A stretch of DNA of 64,000 nt from Candidatus Poribacteria bacterium (GTDB lineage Bacteria > Poribacteria > WGA-4E > GCA-2687025), in NCBI GenBank assembly GCA_018644665.1, contig JABGQA010000088.1, positions 94,034 to 158,033 of the forward strand, given 5' to 3'. A model generated the notes under the pieces. It was given only the letters and a program-made list of their open reading frames with translations, was not told where the DNA came from and ran no database searches. The stretch's first letter is position 1. Each line of letters begins with the position of its first letter. This document shows, in pieces, positions 54,382 through 63,543 of the stretch. The position numbers and the translations under genes are program-made.

Positions 54382-56322
54382 ATGAAGCACGCCACGGATC
54401 GTCGCGTGACCGGCGTGACATGGCGGGCGATAGCGATAGGCGCCATCCTGTGCGTGCCCAACGTCTTCTGGGTGCTCGAAGTCGAGGGAATGTGGCACTC
54501 GGGCCACCCGACGACGATTTCCCTCTTCTGGAACGTCGTCCTCAACGTTTTCATCCTCATCCTCGCGAACCTGGTCGTCAAGCGCTTCCGGCCCGAATGG
54601 GCGATGACCCAGGGCGAGTTGATCACGATATACGTCATGCTGTCCGTCGCCTCTGGCCTCGCGGGGCATGACACGCTCGCGCTGACGATCCCGGCGATCG
54701 CGCACCCCTTCCATTTCGCCACTGCCGAGAACCAATGGCGGGAGCTGTTCTTCCGCTACATACCCCGGCATCTGGTCGTCTACGACCCCGAGGAGGTGAT
54801 ACTCCAGGGGTTCTACGAGGGCGACGCGCTGGACCAGTTCTACACCTGGCGGGTGTTCGCTCCCTGGCTCCGCCTGACGCTCTGGTGGACGAGCTTCATC
54901 CTCGCGCTCGGCCTCGTGATGGTCTGCATCAACATCTTCGTGCGCAAGCAGTGGACCGAGCACGAGAAGCTCGCCTATCCGATCATCCAGTTGCCCATGG
55001 CGATCACGGAGGGCGGCGGAACGTCGAGCTTCTTCCGCAATCGCGCGCTGTGGATCGGGTTCGGACTCGTCGCCGCGCTCGACATCCTCAACGGCCTGCA
55101 CGCTCTCTTCCCGCACGTCCCCAGCTTCCCGGTGCGCCACGACCAGCGCACGATCCGGTTCACCGAGGCGCCGTGGTCCGCGATGGGCAATCTCCCCGTG
55201 CCGCTCTATCCGTTCGTGATCGGCCTGGGTTACCTGCTTCCGCTGGACCTGTCGTTCTCGATGTGGTTCTTCTACCTCTTCGCGCGGTTCCAGCAGGTTT
55301 TCTCCGCCGCGAGCGGGTTGCGTTTGCCGGGCGCGCCGTTCCTCAGCGAGCAGTCGATCGGCGGATGGATGGCGGTGTTCTTCGCCGCCGTATGGGCGAC
55401 TCGTGGACACCTGCGCGCCGTCATCGCGCATCTGTTCGGCGGCAAGCAGATGGACGACTCCGGCGAGCCGATCCGCTATCGGACGGCCGCAGTCATCATG
55501 GTCATGTCGTTCGCGTACATCGTCTACTTCTGCGTGCACGCGGGCATGACGATCCCCATCATCCTGCCGTTCATGGCGTTCTTCTTCGCCCTGTCGGTAG
55601 GCATCACGCGCGTTCGCGCGGAGTTCGGACCTCCGGCGCACGAGATGGCCGGCATGGTGAACGGCCAGCAGTTCCTGATCAACATCCTCGGCACGCGTGG
55701 GTTCGGGTTCGAGAACCTGGGCGTCGTGCCGTTCTTCTGGTTCTTTAGCGGTCGTGGCTACCGCGAGCACATCATGCCCCACCAGTTGGAGGGGCTGAAG
55801 ATGGCGGAGCGAGCGCGGATGAATACCAAACGGCTGGTGCTCGCCATCGGCATCGCGCTGGTCGTCGGGTCGCTGGGATCATGGTGGGCCGGGGTCAGCG
55901 AGATGTACCGGCTCGGGTACGCACGCGCGCAGCCGTTCGTCGGTCACATCGGCCAATTCGGGTGGGCTGCCGGGCACTTCAGCAACCCGCAGGATCCGAA
56001 CGTGCCCGCCTCCGCCGCGATGGCGGGCGGGCTGGTGTTCACCTTCATGCTCATGTTCATGCGGATGAAGTTCATGTGGTGGCCCCTGCACCCGGCGGCG
56101 TATGCCATCGCCATGACCAACGGCGTTGGGTATTTCTGGTCGTGCCTGGTCATCAGTACTGTCATCAAGTTCGTTGTACTGAGGTTCGGGGGGATGCAGG
56201 CCAATCGCAAGGCCACGAGCTTCTTCTTCGGCGTGATACTGGGCGAATACTGTGTGGGCGCCTTCTGGAGCGCGCTGAGCGTGATTCTCCAGACCCGCAC
56301 TTACGACTTTGCCCCCGGCTGA
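54382..56322 (+). CDS. Polytopic membrane protein (DUF6784/6785-type)
   Basis: 646 residues with at least a dozen hydrophobic helices. It resembles the DUF6785/DUF6784 membrane proteins that are abundant in Poribacteria and Planctomycetes and loosely like oligopeptide transporters. Recognisable segments: MTQGELITIYVMLSVASGLAGHD in the first third, LAYPIIQLPMAITEGG after a cytoplasmic loop, and RVRAEFGPPAHEMAGMV near the middle. Transport substrate unknown. Confidence 0.8.
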   Translation: MKHATDRRVTGVTWRAIAIGAILCVPNVFWVLEVEGMWHSGHPTTISLFWNVVLNVFILILANLVVKRFRPEWAMTQGELITIYVMLSVASGLAGHDTLALTIPAIAHPFHFATAENQWRELFFRYIPRHLVVYDPEEVILQGFYEGDALDQFYTWRVFAPWLRLTLWWTSFILALGLVMVCINIFVRKQWTEHEKLAYPIIQLPMAITEGGGTSSFFRNRALWIGFGLVAALDILNGLHALFPHVPSFPVRHDQRTIRFTEAPWSAMGNLPVPLYPFVIGLGYLLPLDLSFSMWFFYLFARFQQVFSAASGLRLPGAPFLSEQSIGGWMAVFFAAVWATRGHLRAVIAHLFGGKQMDDSGEPIRYRTAAVIMVMSFAYIVYFCVHAGMTIPIILPFMAFFFALSVGITRVRAEFGPPAHEMAGMVNGQQFLINILGTRGFGFENLGVVPFFWFFSGRGYREHIMPHQLEGLKMAERARMNTKRLVLAIGIALVVGSLGSWWAGVSEMYRLGYARAQPFVGHIGQFGWAAGHFSNPQDPNVPASAAMAGGLVFTFMLMFMRMKFMWWPLHPAAYAIAMTNGVGYFWSCLVISTVIKFVVLRFGGMQANRKATSFFFGVILGEYCVGAFWSALSVILQTRTYDFAPG

Positions 56323-56343
56323 TTCACTGAGCGAGGAGTCCAT

Positions 56344-57402
56344 ATGCGCGTCGCCAGAGCAACTCGGTGGATCTTGGCGTTCGCCCTGTTCGCGACCGCG
56401 GCCGGAGTCCACGCCGCGGACGAGGGTTCGTTCGCCCTGGAGTTTCTCGGGCTTGGAGTAGGCGCGCGCGCCGCCGCTATGGGGTCGGCGTACGTCGCGG
56501 TCGCCGAGGACGCCTCCGCGGCGTACTGGAATCCGGCGGGCCTCACGGGCGTGCAGGACTACGGCTTCACGACACAGCACGCCGATATGTTCCAGCAGGG
56601 CACTCAGGAATCCGCCCTGATGCGCGGGCTGGCGCAGTACAACTTCATGAACGTCGTCGTGCCGTTTGATCAGGGCAAGCTGGCGATCAGTTGGATACGC
56701 CTCGGGATCGACGATGTGCCGCGCGTGACGTTCGATGACGTCAACGGCGACGGCATCCTCGGCACCTTCCGCGACCTGAATCAGAACGGCGTCAAGGACA
56801 TCGGCGAGCGATACGTCGACAACCCTCAGATCGCCGAGACCTTCACGACCTCGGACAACGCGCTCCTGCTTTCCTACGCTCGCGCCCTGGGCGCCCGCGT
56901 GTCCGTCGGTGGTACGGCGAAGATCGTCCGGCAGTCCATCATCGCGAATCGCGGAAACGGCTTCGGCGCCGACCTGGGAGCCATCGTCCGACTGCACGAC
57001 AACGTCCGCGGCGGCCTGGTCATTCAGGACGCCATCGGCACACGCGTGAAGTGGGACACGCCCGGCAGACCGACTTTCTCACGCGAGGCGAACCCGCGCG
57101 CGGGCATCGCCGTGCGTCTACCTGGTGGGAAGCTCGCGGCCTTGGCGCTCGCGGCCGATGTCGACCTAAACCGCACGACGCGCCTGTCCGAAGAGGGCTC
57201 CGAGTCGCGCCTGCACGCCGGCGCCGAACTGACGCTGCTCCGCACCGTGAGCTTCCGTGCCGGGCTCGACGCCGGCGAGTTCACTGCGGGAGCCGGCTTC
57301 CGAATTCCCGTCCGCGATGTTACCGTCCACGCGGATTACGCCTTCATGACGCATCCCGACCTGGGAGATGCGCAACGCCTGTCGCTGACGGGTTCGTTCT
57401 GA
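56344..57402 (+). CDS. PorV/PorQ-family outer-membrane protein
   Basis: 352 residues. Signal peptide ending AAGVHAAD, then the family opening EFLGLGVGARAAAMGSAYVA followed by DASAAYWNPAGLTGV, and alternating amphipathic strands to a C-terminal RLSLTGSF with terminal Phe, as in beta-barrels. PorV relatives help deliver type IX-secreted proteins. The window's large repeat protein has a FlgD/sorting-like end, so a functional link is possible but unproven. GAGGAG precedes ATG 56344. Confidence 0.82.
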   Translation: MRVARATRWILAFALFATAAGVHAADEGSFALEFLGLGVGARAAAMGSAYVAVAEDASAAYWNPAGLTGVQDYGFTTQHADMFQQGTQESALMRGLAQYNFMNVVVPFDQGKLAISWIRLGIDDVPRVTFDDVNGDGILGTFRDLNQNGVKDIGERYVDNPQIAETFTTSDNALLLSYARALGARVSVGGTAKIVRQSIIANRGNGFGADLGAIVRLHDNVRGGLVIQDAIGTRVKWDTPGRPTFSREANPRAGIAVRLPGGKLAALALAADVDLNRTTRLSEEGSESRLHAGAELTLLRTVSFRAGLDAGEFTAGAGFRIPVRDVTVHADYAFMTHPDLGDAQRLSLTGSF

Positions 57403-57446
57403 GCGTAGCGTGCTGACCGTTGAGCTTCTGGGAGGGAAGCCCTGCC

Positions 57447-58667
57447 GTGCTGAAACTACTCGTCGCGTTGGCGGCCGTCGTCGCCGCATTCTCGGTCGCC
57501 CGTTCCGCCCGGGCCGGCGACGCAATCGCCATCTCCGTGCGTGATCGCCTCCTCAACCTAGACGTGCATGACGTCGACGGCCGCGCCTTTATCCCGATGG
57601 CGCCAGTGGTTGAAGCGTTCGGCGCGAAGCTGGAGGCTGTCGCCGACGACACGTTGAGCGTCTGCGTAGAAGACGACGTGTGCTCCATCGTCAGGACCGA
57701 CGGCACGGACGACCGCATCGCCGGTGATGGCGACGCACGGCTAGTCGCGCTGTCCGCCGTCCCCGAGCTGTTCCGCGCCCACTTCGACTGGAACGACGCC
57801 TCGGACGTCATCGCTCTGGCGCCGGGAGCCGACCCCGGCGCCGCGCGTATCGGCAAGGGCGACCCGATGCCCGACGTCACCTTGCCTGACATGGACGGGG
57901 CGCCCGTGGCGCTGTCGGGCTACCGGGGCAAGCGGGTCATCATGTACACCTGGGCCAGTTGGTGAGGCTGCCGCGAGAACCTGCCCGGGTGGCAGGACTT
58001 CTACGCTGGCCGCGATGACGACAGCATCGAGGTGATCGCCGTCGCCATGGACGTGCAGGGCGCCGAACTCGCCCGCCCGTACGTCGAGATCGCGAAGGCC
58101 GATCACGCGAACCTCGTCGATGCCGAGAACATCCTCGGCGACCTGATCGGCTTCAAGGCCGTCCCGAACACGATCCTCATCGACGAGGCGGGCCGGTATC
58201 AGGGCATGGTCTCTCCCGACGAAGCCAAGGAGTGGGCGACGGCTGAGGGAAGTGACGTGCCCTCGTCCTCCGTTCAGGCCTCGGCATCGTCGAACGGCGC
58301 CGGGCGCATACGGGCGCTGGAGGCGCTCGCGGATTGGCTTCCCAGGGATGCCAGCGTGCAGGCGGACCTTGCCGAACGCTACCTGACTGCGGGAAGAGGC
58401 GAGGCGGCGGAGGCGGCGTTCCGACGCGCCCTCACGCTCGGAGCATCCGACGCTCCGACGCACTTCCGCTACGGCAGACTGCTGCTGTCACTGGGCCGCA
58501 AGGACGAGGGAATCGCGAGTTTGCGGCGCGCGCTTGCCGTGGATTCCGGGAACTACGTCATCAGGAAGCAGATCTGGGCGCTCGAGAACCCGGGCCGCTT
58601 CTACGACGGTGGCATCGACTGGGACTGGCAAAAAGAACAGTCGCAACGCGAAGCCGCTGCGGACTAG
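57447..58667 (+). CDS. Predicted selenoprotein: thioredoxin/TlpA-like domain with TPR tail
   Basis: 406 residues if TGA 57963 is read as selenocysteine (residue 173). GTG 57447 with GGAGGG about 10 bases upstream opens a signal peptide (LKLLVALAAVVAAFSV, cleavage after ARA). Next is a copper-amine-oxidase-N-like domain (residues about 25-110; GRAFIPMAPVVEAFGAKLEAV), then a redoxin domain (PMPDVTLPDMDGAPVALSGY), the motif WASWUGCRENLP, and cis-Pro AVPNTILIDEAG. The C-terminus has TPR units (LAERYLTAGRGEAAEAAFRR; RYGRLLLSLGRKDEGIAS). The TGA lies exactly where relatives have Cys. Frame is open for 234 codons after it, and a SECIS-like hairpin follows. Without recoding, a 172-residue truncated product would result. 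Probable role: extracytoplasmic thiol redox. Confidence 0.82.
57963..57996 (+). promoter_or_regulatory. UGA codon with bacterial-SECIS-like hairpin
   Basis: TGA 57963-57965, 14 bases, then stem CCTGCC (57980-57985), loop CGGGT, stem GGCAGG (57991-57996), all six pairs perfect. The loop begins 20 bases after the TGA and has G at its second position, in agreement with published bSECIS rules (loop 16-37 bases downstream, G in the first two loop bases). Confidence 0.7.
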
Positions 58668-58689
58668 CGCCAACACGGAGCCGGCCGCG

Positions 58690-59199
58690 ATGAGCGCACA
58701 CCCGGGAGTCCTCCCCCGCGAGGAGATCGCGCGCATCGCGCGACGCGAGCGCGACGCCGGACGCGTCGTCGTCACGACCAACGGTTGCTTCGACGTCCTC
58801 CACGTAGGTCACGCGCGGTATCTGCAGCAGGCCCGCGCGCTGGGCGACATGCTTATCGTCGGAGTGAACGCCGACGACTCGGTGCGGAAGCTGAAGGGCC
58901 CGGAGCGCCCGGTGATCCCCGAGGACGAGCGCGCCGAGATGCTCGCGTCGCTGGAGGCGGTGGACTACGTCACCATCTTCGGCGAGGACACCCCCTGCGA
59001 CCTGCTGGAACTCATCCGTCCGAGCATCCACGTGAAGGGCGGCGACTACTCGCTCGACCGCGTCATCGAACGCGAGGTCGTCGAACGGAACGGCGGAGAG
59101 GTCGTGGTCGGGATACACATCCCCGCGCGGTCGACGACGGACATCGTGCAGCGTATCCGCGAACTCGACCGCCGCGGCGAGGTCGCGCATGGCTCTTGA
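58690..59199 (+). CDS. rfaE2: D-glycero-beta-D-manno-heptose 1-phosphate adenylyltransferase
   Basis: 169 residues. Nucleotidyltransferase that makes ADP-heptose for LPS core. Motifs: VVTTNGCFDVLHVGHARYLQ with the HxGH site, LIVGVNADDSVRKLKGP, and RSTTDIVQRI as the second ATP site. It is the free-standing form, with no kinase domain, so a separate rfaE1 is expected elsewhere. ATG 58690. It overlaps the next gene by 11 bases. Confidence 0.9.
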   Translation: MSAHPGVLPREEIARIARRERDAGRVVVTTNGCFDVLHVGHARYLQQARALGDMLIVGVNADDSVRKLKGPERPVIPEDERAEMLASLEAVDYVTIFGEDTPCDLLELIRPSIHVKGGDYSLDRVIEREVVERNGGEVVVGIHIPARSTTDIVQRIRELDRRGEVAHGS

Positions 59200-60238
59200 C
59201 CAAGCCCTGATAGACCTCCTGTGCCGGGGCATCGCCGACGGCGTCTTCCCCGGCGCGACGGCGCTCGTGATCGACGGTGAACGCACCGTGGCCCGTGTTC
59301 TCGCGGGCGACCGCATCACGACCCCCCAACGCCTACCGATGGAGATCGACACCCTCTTCGACCTCGCCTCGCTGACGAAGCCGATCGCCACGGCGACCGT
59401 AGTCGCGCTCCTCGTTGAGGACGGCGCGCTGTCCACAAGCGATCCGGTAACGCGCCATCTGCCGGAGTTCACCCGCGACGACGTGACGGTCCTGCATCTG
59501 CTTACGCACACGTCCGGGCTGCCCGCGTGGAAGCCGCTCTACCTCGACCCCGGCGATCGAGACGCCGTGGTGACGTATCTCGGGACGCTGCCGCCGGACC
59601 AGCCCGTCGGCGCCAAGATTGTCTACAGTTGCCTTAGCTACATTCTGCTCGCCGAGTTGGTGACTGCAGTGACGGGTCGCACCGTCGGCGACCTGGCGGC
59701 GGAGCGCATCTTTGGCCCGTTGGGTATGCGGGCGACGGCGTTCAACCCTCCGGCGTCGCTACGCGAGTCGTGCGCCGCCACGGAAAGTCGCTCAGGCGCC
59801 GAGAAGCGCATGACGAACCATGCGCGTTACGACTGGCGGGACGGCGTCGTGTGGGGCGTCGTGCACGACGAGAACGCGCACTTCCTGGGTGGCGACACGG
59901 GCAACGCCGGCCTGTTCGCGACGCTGGACGACCTGGGGATGTTCGCGCGCTGCCTGCTGAATGACGGCGCGCCCATCATGACCGCCGAGACGCATCGCCT
60001 GCTGATGGATGTCGTGATGGACGACGGCGAGACACGCCGCACACACGCTTGGATCGCGCTCGACGACGGCTCGTTGACGCATACGGGATTCACGGGCACG
60101 GCTTTGCGTTGGCGTCCGGCCGAGCGGCAGGCGGCGGTCCTGCTCACGAACCGCGTCCACCCCGACGCGACGACGACCGGCATAGTCGCCTTCCGCCGCG
60201 AGTTCTTCGCGGCCGCGTTCGACGGTTTGGCTGGCTAA
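59189..60238 (+). CDS. Serine hydrolase (beta-lactamase/esterase class C-like)
   Basis: 349 residues. Penicillin-binding/class C beta-lactamase fold: SLTK near residue 71 is SxxK, YSCLSY near 147 stands for the YxN motif with Cys in the third position, and HTGFTG near 290 stands for KTG. There is no signal peptide, so it is likely a cytoplasmic esterase or peptidase. The start overlaps rfaE2. Confidence 0.82.
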   Translation: MALDQALIDLLCRGIADGVFPGATALVIDGERTVARVLAGDRITTPQRLPMEIDTLFDLASLTKPIATATVVALLVEDGALSTSDPVTRHLPEFTRDDVTVLHLLTHTSGLPAWKPLYLDPGDRDAVVTYLGTLPPDQPVGAKIVYSCLSYILLAELVTAVTGRTVGDLAAERIFGPLGMRATAFNPPASLRESCAATESRSGAEKRMTNHARYDWRDGVVWGVVHDENAHFLGGDTGNAGLFATLDDLGMFARCLLNDGAPIMTAETHRLLMDVVMDDGETRRTHAWIALDDGSLTHTGFTGTALRWRPAERQAAVLLTNRVHPDATTTGIVAFRREFFAAAFDGLAG

Positions 60239-60328
60239 CTCGGCGCTACGACGGCGTTCGGAACGTCCATGGGTTGGCGTGTCCTCAGGCGGCGTATCCC
60301 GTCAAAGTCGCCTGCATATGAGACGCGT

Positions 60329-60368
60329 GAACGTCTTCCCTTGGCAGGGGAAGATGGAGATGGGGTCC
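60329..60368 (+). repeat. 40-bp palindromic dispersed repeat, copy 3
   Basis: Same element as at 19839 and 19973, single copy, in the gap between the convergent serine hydrolase and TauE genes. One base change weakens the hairpin (CTTCCCTT against AGGGGAAG). Confidence 0.8.
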
Positions 60369-60427
60369 GGCGCGACCCGGTCGAATCGCTCCCTCAACAA
60401 CCGCGGCTCGAACAGCTGGGAGTTGTG

Positions 60428-61585
60428 CTAGCGCAAGCGCGGCAGAACGGCGGGCGCCGCGGTGCTGTACATCACCCATGCCCCCATGGCGACGAGGCCG
60501 AGGGCGAGAATCCGCTGCATGAGCAGTTGCGGGGTGCCGGCGGTGAGGTAAGGGCGCAGCGCAACCGGGACGTTCGCGGCGTGCATCCAGGGCGCCCCCA
60601 GCTTGGACCGCAGCCAATGTCCCGTGGTAATGGTCGTGGCGCCGTGGATCTCCGCGCCGACCCGCGCGCCGACCTGCCCGCCCAGGATGCCGCCGAGGAC
60701 CAGCAGCGGGATCGTCAGAGGATGTTCCGCCAGCGTTCCGCCGACCGCTCCGGTGAGGGCGGGGAGGACGAGTCCCGCCGCTGCGATCACCGCGAACGCG
60801 CCCAGCAGCCAGGGGCCGGTTCGTCCGGGACGAGGTCGCCACACGGTCGACAACGCCAACACGGCCGCTGCCGCAAGCCACACATAACCCGGCGCCCCTA
60901 CGAACGCTGGCGCCTGTACGTTCCCCGCCCGAACATGTGCGATCACTCCCGCCGCGGAGACGAGGAGGATCATAAACTGCGACGTCGCCGTGGCGATCCC
61001 GGAGGGGAAGCGGAGCAGTTTCATGAATGCAGGTACGCGCAGGACGCCTCCGCCGATCCCGAGCAGATTCGACAGGAATGCGATCGCCGCGTTCACGGCC
61101 ATGCCGACCGGCGCGGAGTAGGAATACTCGTAGGCGCGTCCCCCGGCGTCGACGATGCGTCGCCGGAAGCCGGGACCCGCCGTGTCAGGCGTGGCTTCGG
61201 GGGAATCCATGTCGGCCAGGCTGACCGGCTCTCGGTGACGCAGGAGCTTGACCCCGCCCGCCGCCAACGCCAACGCGAACACGGGCCCGAAGACGATCTT
61301 AGGGATGTGCTCTGTTGCCAACGGCGCGAAGTACCCGGCGATCAGCGCCGGCCCCAGCAGCACCGCAGTGGAGACGTAGTCGATCCGTCGCGCGCGGAAG
61401 TTCGCCAACGATCCCGACAGCGACGCGGAGAACACCACTAGCAGTGATGTCGCCGCGACCACCTCAATGCGGTCGTGGAAGACGACCATCAGGATCGGCA
61501 CCAGCACCGACCCGCCGCCCATGCCCACCATCGCCGCGTATGTGGCTATCGCGAACGACAGCGAGAACGCGAAGTATTCCGGCAT
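60428..61585 (-). CDS. TauE/SafE family permease
   Basis: 385 residues, membrane protein with around eight helices. The family core is visible: the N-terminal FAIATYAAMVGMGGGSVLVP and the second-half NAAIAFLSNLLGIGGGVLRVP, the two inverted repeats with GIGGG. Exports sulfite, sulfonates or related anions. A long loop of about 40 residues lies between the halves. ATG 61585 follows GGGGGA; GTG 61612 would add nine residues. Confidence 0.85.
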   Translation of the reverse strand: MPEYFAFSLSFAIATYAAMVGMGGGSVLVPILMVVFHDRIEVVAATSLLVVFSASLSGSLANFRARRIDYVSTAVLLGPALIAGYFAPLATEHIPKIVFGPVFALALAAGGVKLLRHREPVSLADMDSPEATPDTAGPGFRRRIVDAGGRAYEYSYSAPVGMAVNAAIAFLSNLLGIGGGVLRVPAFMKLLRFPSGIATATSQFMILLVSAAGVIAHVRAGNVQAPAFVGAPGYVWLAAAAVLALSTVWRPRPGRTGPWLLGAFAVIAAAGLVLPALTGAVGGTLAEHPLTIPLLVLGGILGGQVGARVGAEIHGATTITTGHWLRSKLGAPWMHAANVPVALRPYLTAGTPQLLMQRILALGLVAMGAWVMYSTAAPAVLPRLR

Positions 61586-61642
61586 CCGTCCCCCAACACC
61601 CGTCTCGCCCACGGTGTCCGTAGGCGCCGACGGAAAACGATA

Positions 61643-61663
61643 GACTTCCTGACCGCAGGAGTC
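61643..61663. promoter_or_regulatory. Inverted repeat upstream of arsA
   Basis: GACTTCCTG, 4 bases, CAGGAGTC: near-perfect dyad (one unpaired T). It lies 15 bases before the stronger palindrome at 61678-61700, in the divergent TauE/arsA gap. Confidence 0.5.
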
Positions 61664-61677
61664 AAGAAAACCGGATG

Positions 61678-61700
61678 TATATGACTGGGATAGTCATATA
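61678..61700. promoter_or_regulatory. 23-bp palindrome, candidate operator
   Basis: TATATGACT, GGGAT, AGTCATATA: a perfect 9-bp inverted repeat with a 5-base centre, strikingly AT-rich for this DNA. It sits between the divergent TauE-like gene and arsA, 78 bases from the former. It could bind a dimeric regulator or form an RNA hairpin. Confidence 0.6.
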
Positions 61701-62034
61701 TTGCGGCCGCCGGATCGAGTCGGCGCGACCCGACATCAGCTTGGATTCGCACAGATTCCTGCGTGGCGCCGCCCTGTATCGCCTGCTGTCGGGCGCATCG
61801 GAGCGCTTGGGCCGTTCGCCTCGGCTGGCGCGCAATCGCTGTGGCATGGAGACACGTCTCGGGAGCGGGCGTGCCGAGGATGTGCGCGCTCTGCGCGCGT
61901 GCCATGGCGTGTTGGCCACGCGAATCGAGGCGCTGGCCTGCCAGGCGTTTGCTCGGCCAGGGCGGCCGCCGTACCATAGGAGCGGCCATCCCACGCGCCA
62001 CGCGGGCGCTGCCGCCCACGCCGAGGAGCATGTC
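61701..62034. other. Leader region upstream of arsA
   Basis: 334 bases between the palindrome and the arsA start. It is open in the arsA frame, but the translation is Arg/Ala-rich without recognisable domain, so I regard it as untranslated. Confidence 0.5.
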
Positions 62035-63216
62035 TTGCGGATCATCCTGTATACGGGGAAGGGCGGCGTCGGGAAGACGAGCGTGACCGCCGCGACCGGC
62101 CTTCGGTTGGCGGCCCTGGGTCATCGCACGCTGGTGATGTCCATCGACCCCGCGCACAGCCTCGCCGACGCGTTCGACATGGATCGCACGCTGATGGACC
62201 ACGGCGGCGGGAAGCCCGTCCCGATCCGCGAGAACCTGGACATGCAGGAGATCCTGATCCAGCAGGAGGTCAAGCGTCACTGGGCCTCGGTGTACGACTA
62301 CGTGACGAAGATGCTCCACGTCTCCGGTATCGACGAGGTGGTCGCCGACGAGTTGGCCATATTCCCGGGCATGGAGGAGATATGCAGCCTCCTCTATATC
62401 AACCAGTACGTGCGCGAGGAGACGTACGATGTCGTCCTGGTGGACTGCGCGCCCACTGGCGAGTCACTACGCTTCATCAGCATCCCCACGACCCTCGACT
62501 GGTACATGTCTAAGGTGTTCAAGCTCGAGCGTAGGGTCATGAAGGTGGCCCGCCCGCTGTTAAGGGGCGTAACCGGCGTGCCGTTGCCCGAGGACGAGAT
62601 GTTCGTCAACATCGAGACGCTCTTCAACAGCCTGCGTGGCATCGACAGCGTGCTGCGTGACGCCGAGATGACAACCGTTCGACTCGTGACCAACCCCGAG
62701 AAGATGGTCCTCAAAGAGACCCAGCGGGCGTTCATGTACTTCTGCCTGTACGGGCTGACCGTCGACGCGGTGATAATCAACCGCATCCTGCCCGACGACG
62801 CCGACGGCGAGTTCATGGAAGCGTGGCGCAAGACGCAGCAGGGCTACCTGGCGAACATCGAGGAGTTCTTCGCGAGCGTGCCGATATGGCGGGTGCCGAT
62901 GTTCCGCGGCGAGGTGCTCGGCACGGAGGGACTCGAACGGTTGGGCGACGCGCTCTACGGCGACGAGGATCCGAGCCCGCCGAACACGTCCGAAGCCCCG
63001 ATGTCGTTCACGAAGGACGGGGACGCCACGCTCCTACGGATGAAGCTGCCCTTCGTCCGCGCGGCGGAAATCGACCTGTCCGCTTTCAACGACGAGCTTG
63101 TCGTGCAGATCGGGAACTTCAAGCGGCACGTATCGCTGCCGCGGAATCTCGTCGGCGTGAAGCCGGGCAAGGCGCGTCGTGACGGCGACGTGTTGGAGAT
63201 CGCCTTCCCCTCCTGA
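62035..63216 (+). CDS. arsA: ArsA/GET3-family ATPase with C-terminal HSP20-like domain
   Basis: 393 residues. Walker A YTGKGGVGKTSV at the start, switch I SIDPAHSLADAF, switch II VLVDCAPTGESLRF. The last 65 residues (LLRMKLPFVRAAEIDL through FKRHVSLPRNLVGVKPGKAR) are the ArsA_HSP20 domain common in bacterial forms. The Cys triad that binds arsenite in E. coli ArsA is not evident, and no arsB is nearby, so a general GET3-like or unknown role is more likely than arsenic efflux. TTG 62035 is chosen because GAGGAG lies 6-7 bases upstream. Confidence 0.85.
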   Translation: MRIILYTGKGGVGKTSVTAATGLRLAALGHRTLVMSIDPAHSLADAFDMDRTLMDHGGGKPVPIRENLDMQEILIQQEVKRHWASVYDYVTKMLHVSGIDEVVADELAIFPGMEEICSLLYINQYVREETYDVVLVDCAPTGESLRFISIPTTLDWYMSKVFKLERRVMKVARPLLRGVTGVPLPEDEMFVNIETLFNSLRGIDSVLRDAEMTTVRLVTNPEKMVLKETQRAFMYFCLYGLTVDAVIINRILPDDADGEFMEAWRKTQQGYLANIEEFFASVPIWRVPMFRGEVLGTEGLERLGDALYGDEDPSPPNTSEAPMSFTKDGDATLLRMKLPFVRAAEIDLSAFNDELVVQIGNFKRHVSLPRNLVGVKPGKARRDGDVLEIAFPS

Positions 63217-63306
63217 CCGTGTAGTCGGCCCACACGGACGGGTCGCGTACGCGGGAACACGCGCCGCCGTAGCATGGCCGCGCGTGCTGTATAAGATGGA
63301 CCGTGC

Positions 63307-63543
63307 CTACTTGTCGAAGTAGGCGTAGTTCTTCTTGATGTAGTCGGTCCACTGTTCCGGGACGGCATCTTCTTCGAAGATGGCCTCGACCGGGCATTCG
63401 GGCTCACACACGCCACAGTCGATGCACTCGTCCGGCTCGATGTAGAACTGATCCGTGCCCTCGTGGATGCAGTCCACCGGGCACACGTCGACGCAGGCCG
63501 AATCCTTCACCTCGACGCATGGCTCGCAGATGATAAACGCCAT
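63307..63543 (-). CDS. 7Fe/8Fe-type ferredoxin
   Basis: 78 residues. Electron carrier with two cluster motifs: [20 protein letters not shown] (residues about 5-24, with the spacing of a 7Fe ferredoxin's first cluster) and [17 protein letters not shown] (about 40-56). ATG 63543 with AGAGGTG 7 bases upstream. It could serve the indolepyruvate:ferredoxin oxidoreductase of this window, among others. Confidence 0.9.
   Translation of the reverse strand: MAFIICEPCVEVKDSACVDVCPVDCIHEGTDQFYIEPDECIDCGVCEPECPVEAIFEEDAVPEQWTDYIKKNYAYFDK

Noticed and set aside
57963..57965. Reading the TGA as a simple nonsense mutation or sequencing error
   Set aside because: Possible, but the position exactly matches the catalytic Cys, the downstream frame shows no decay, and a SECIS-like hairpin is present, so recoding is the better explanation.
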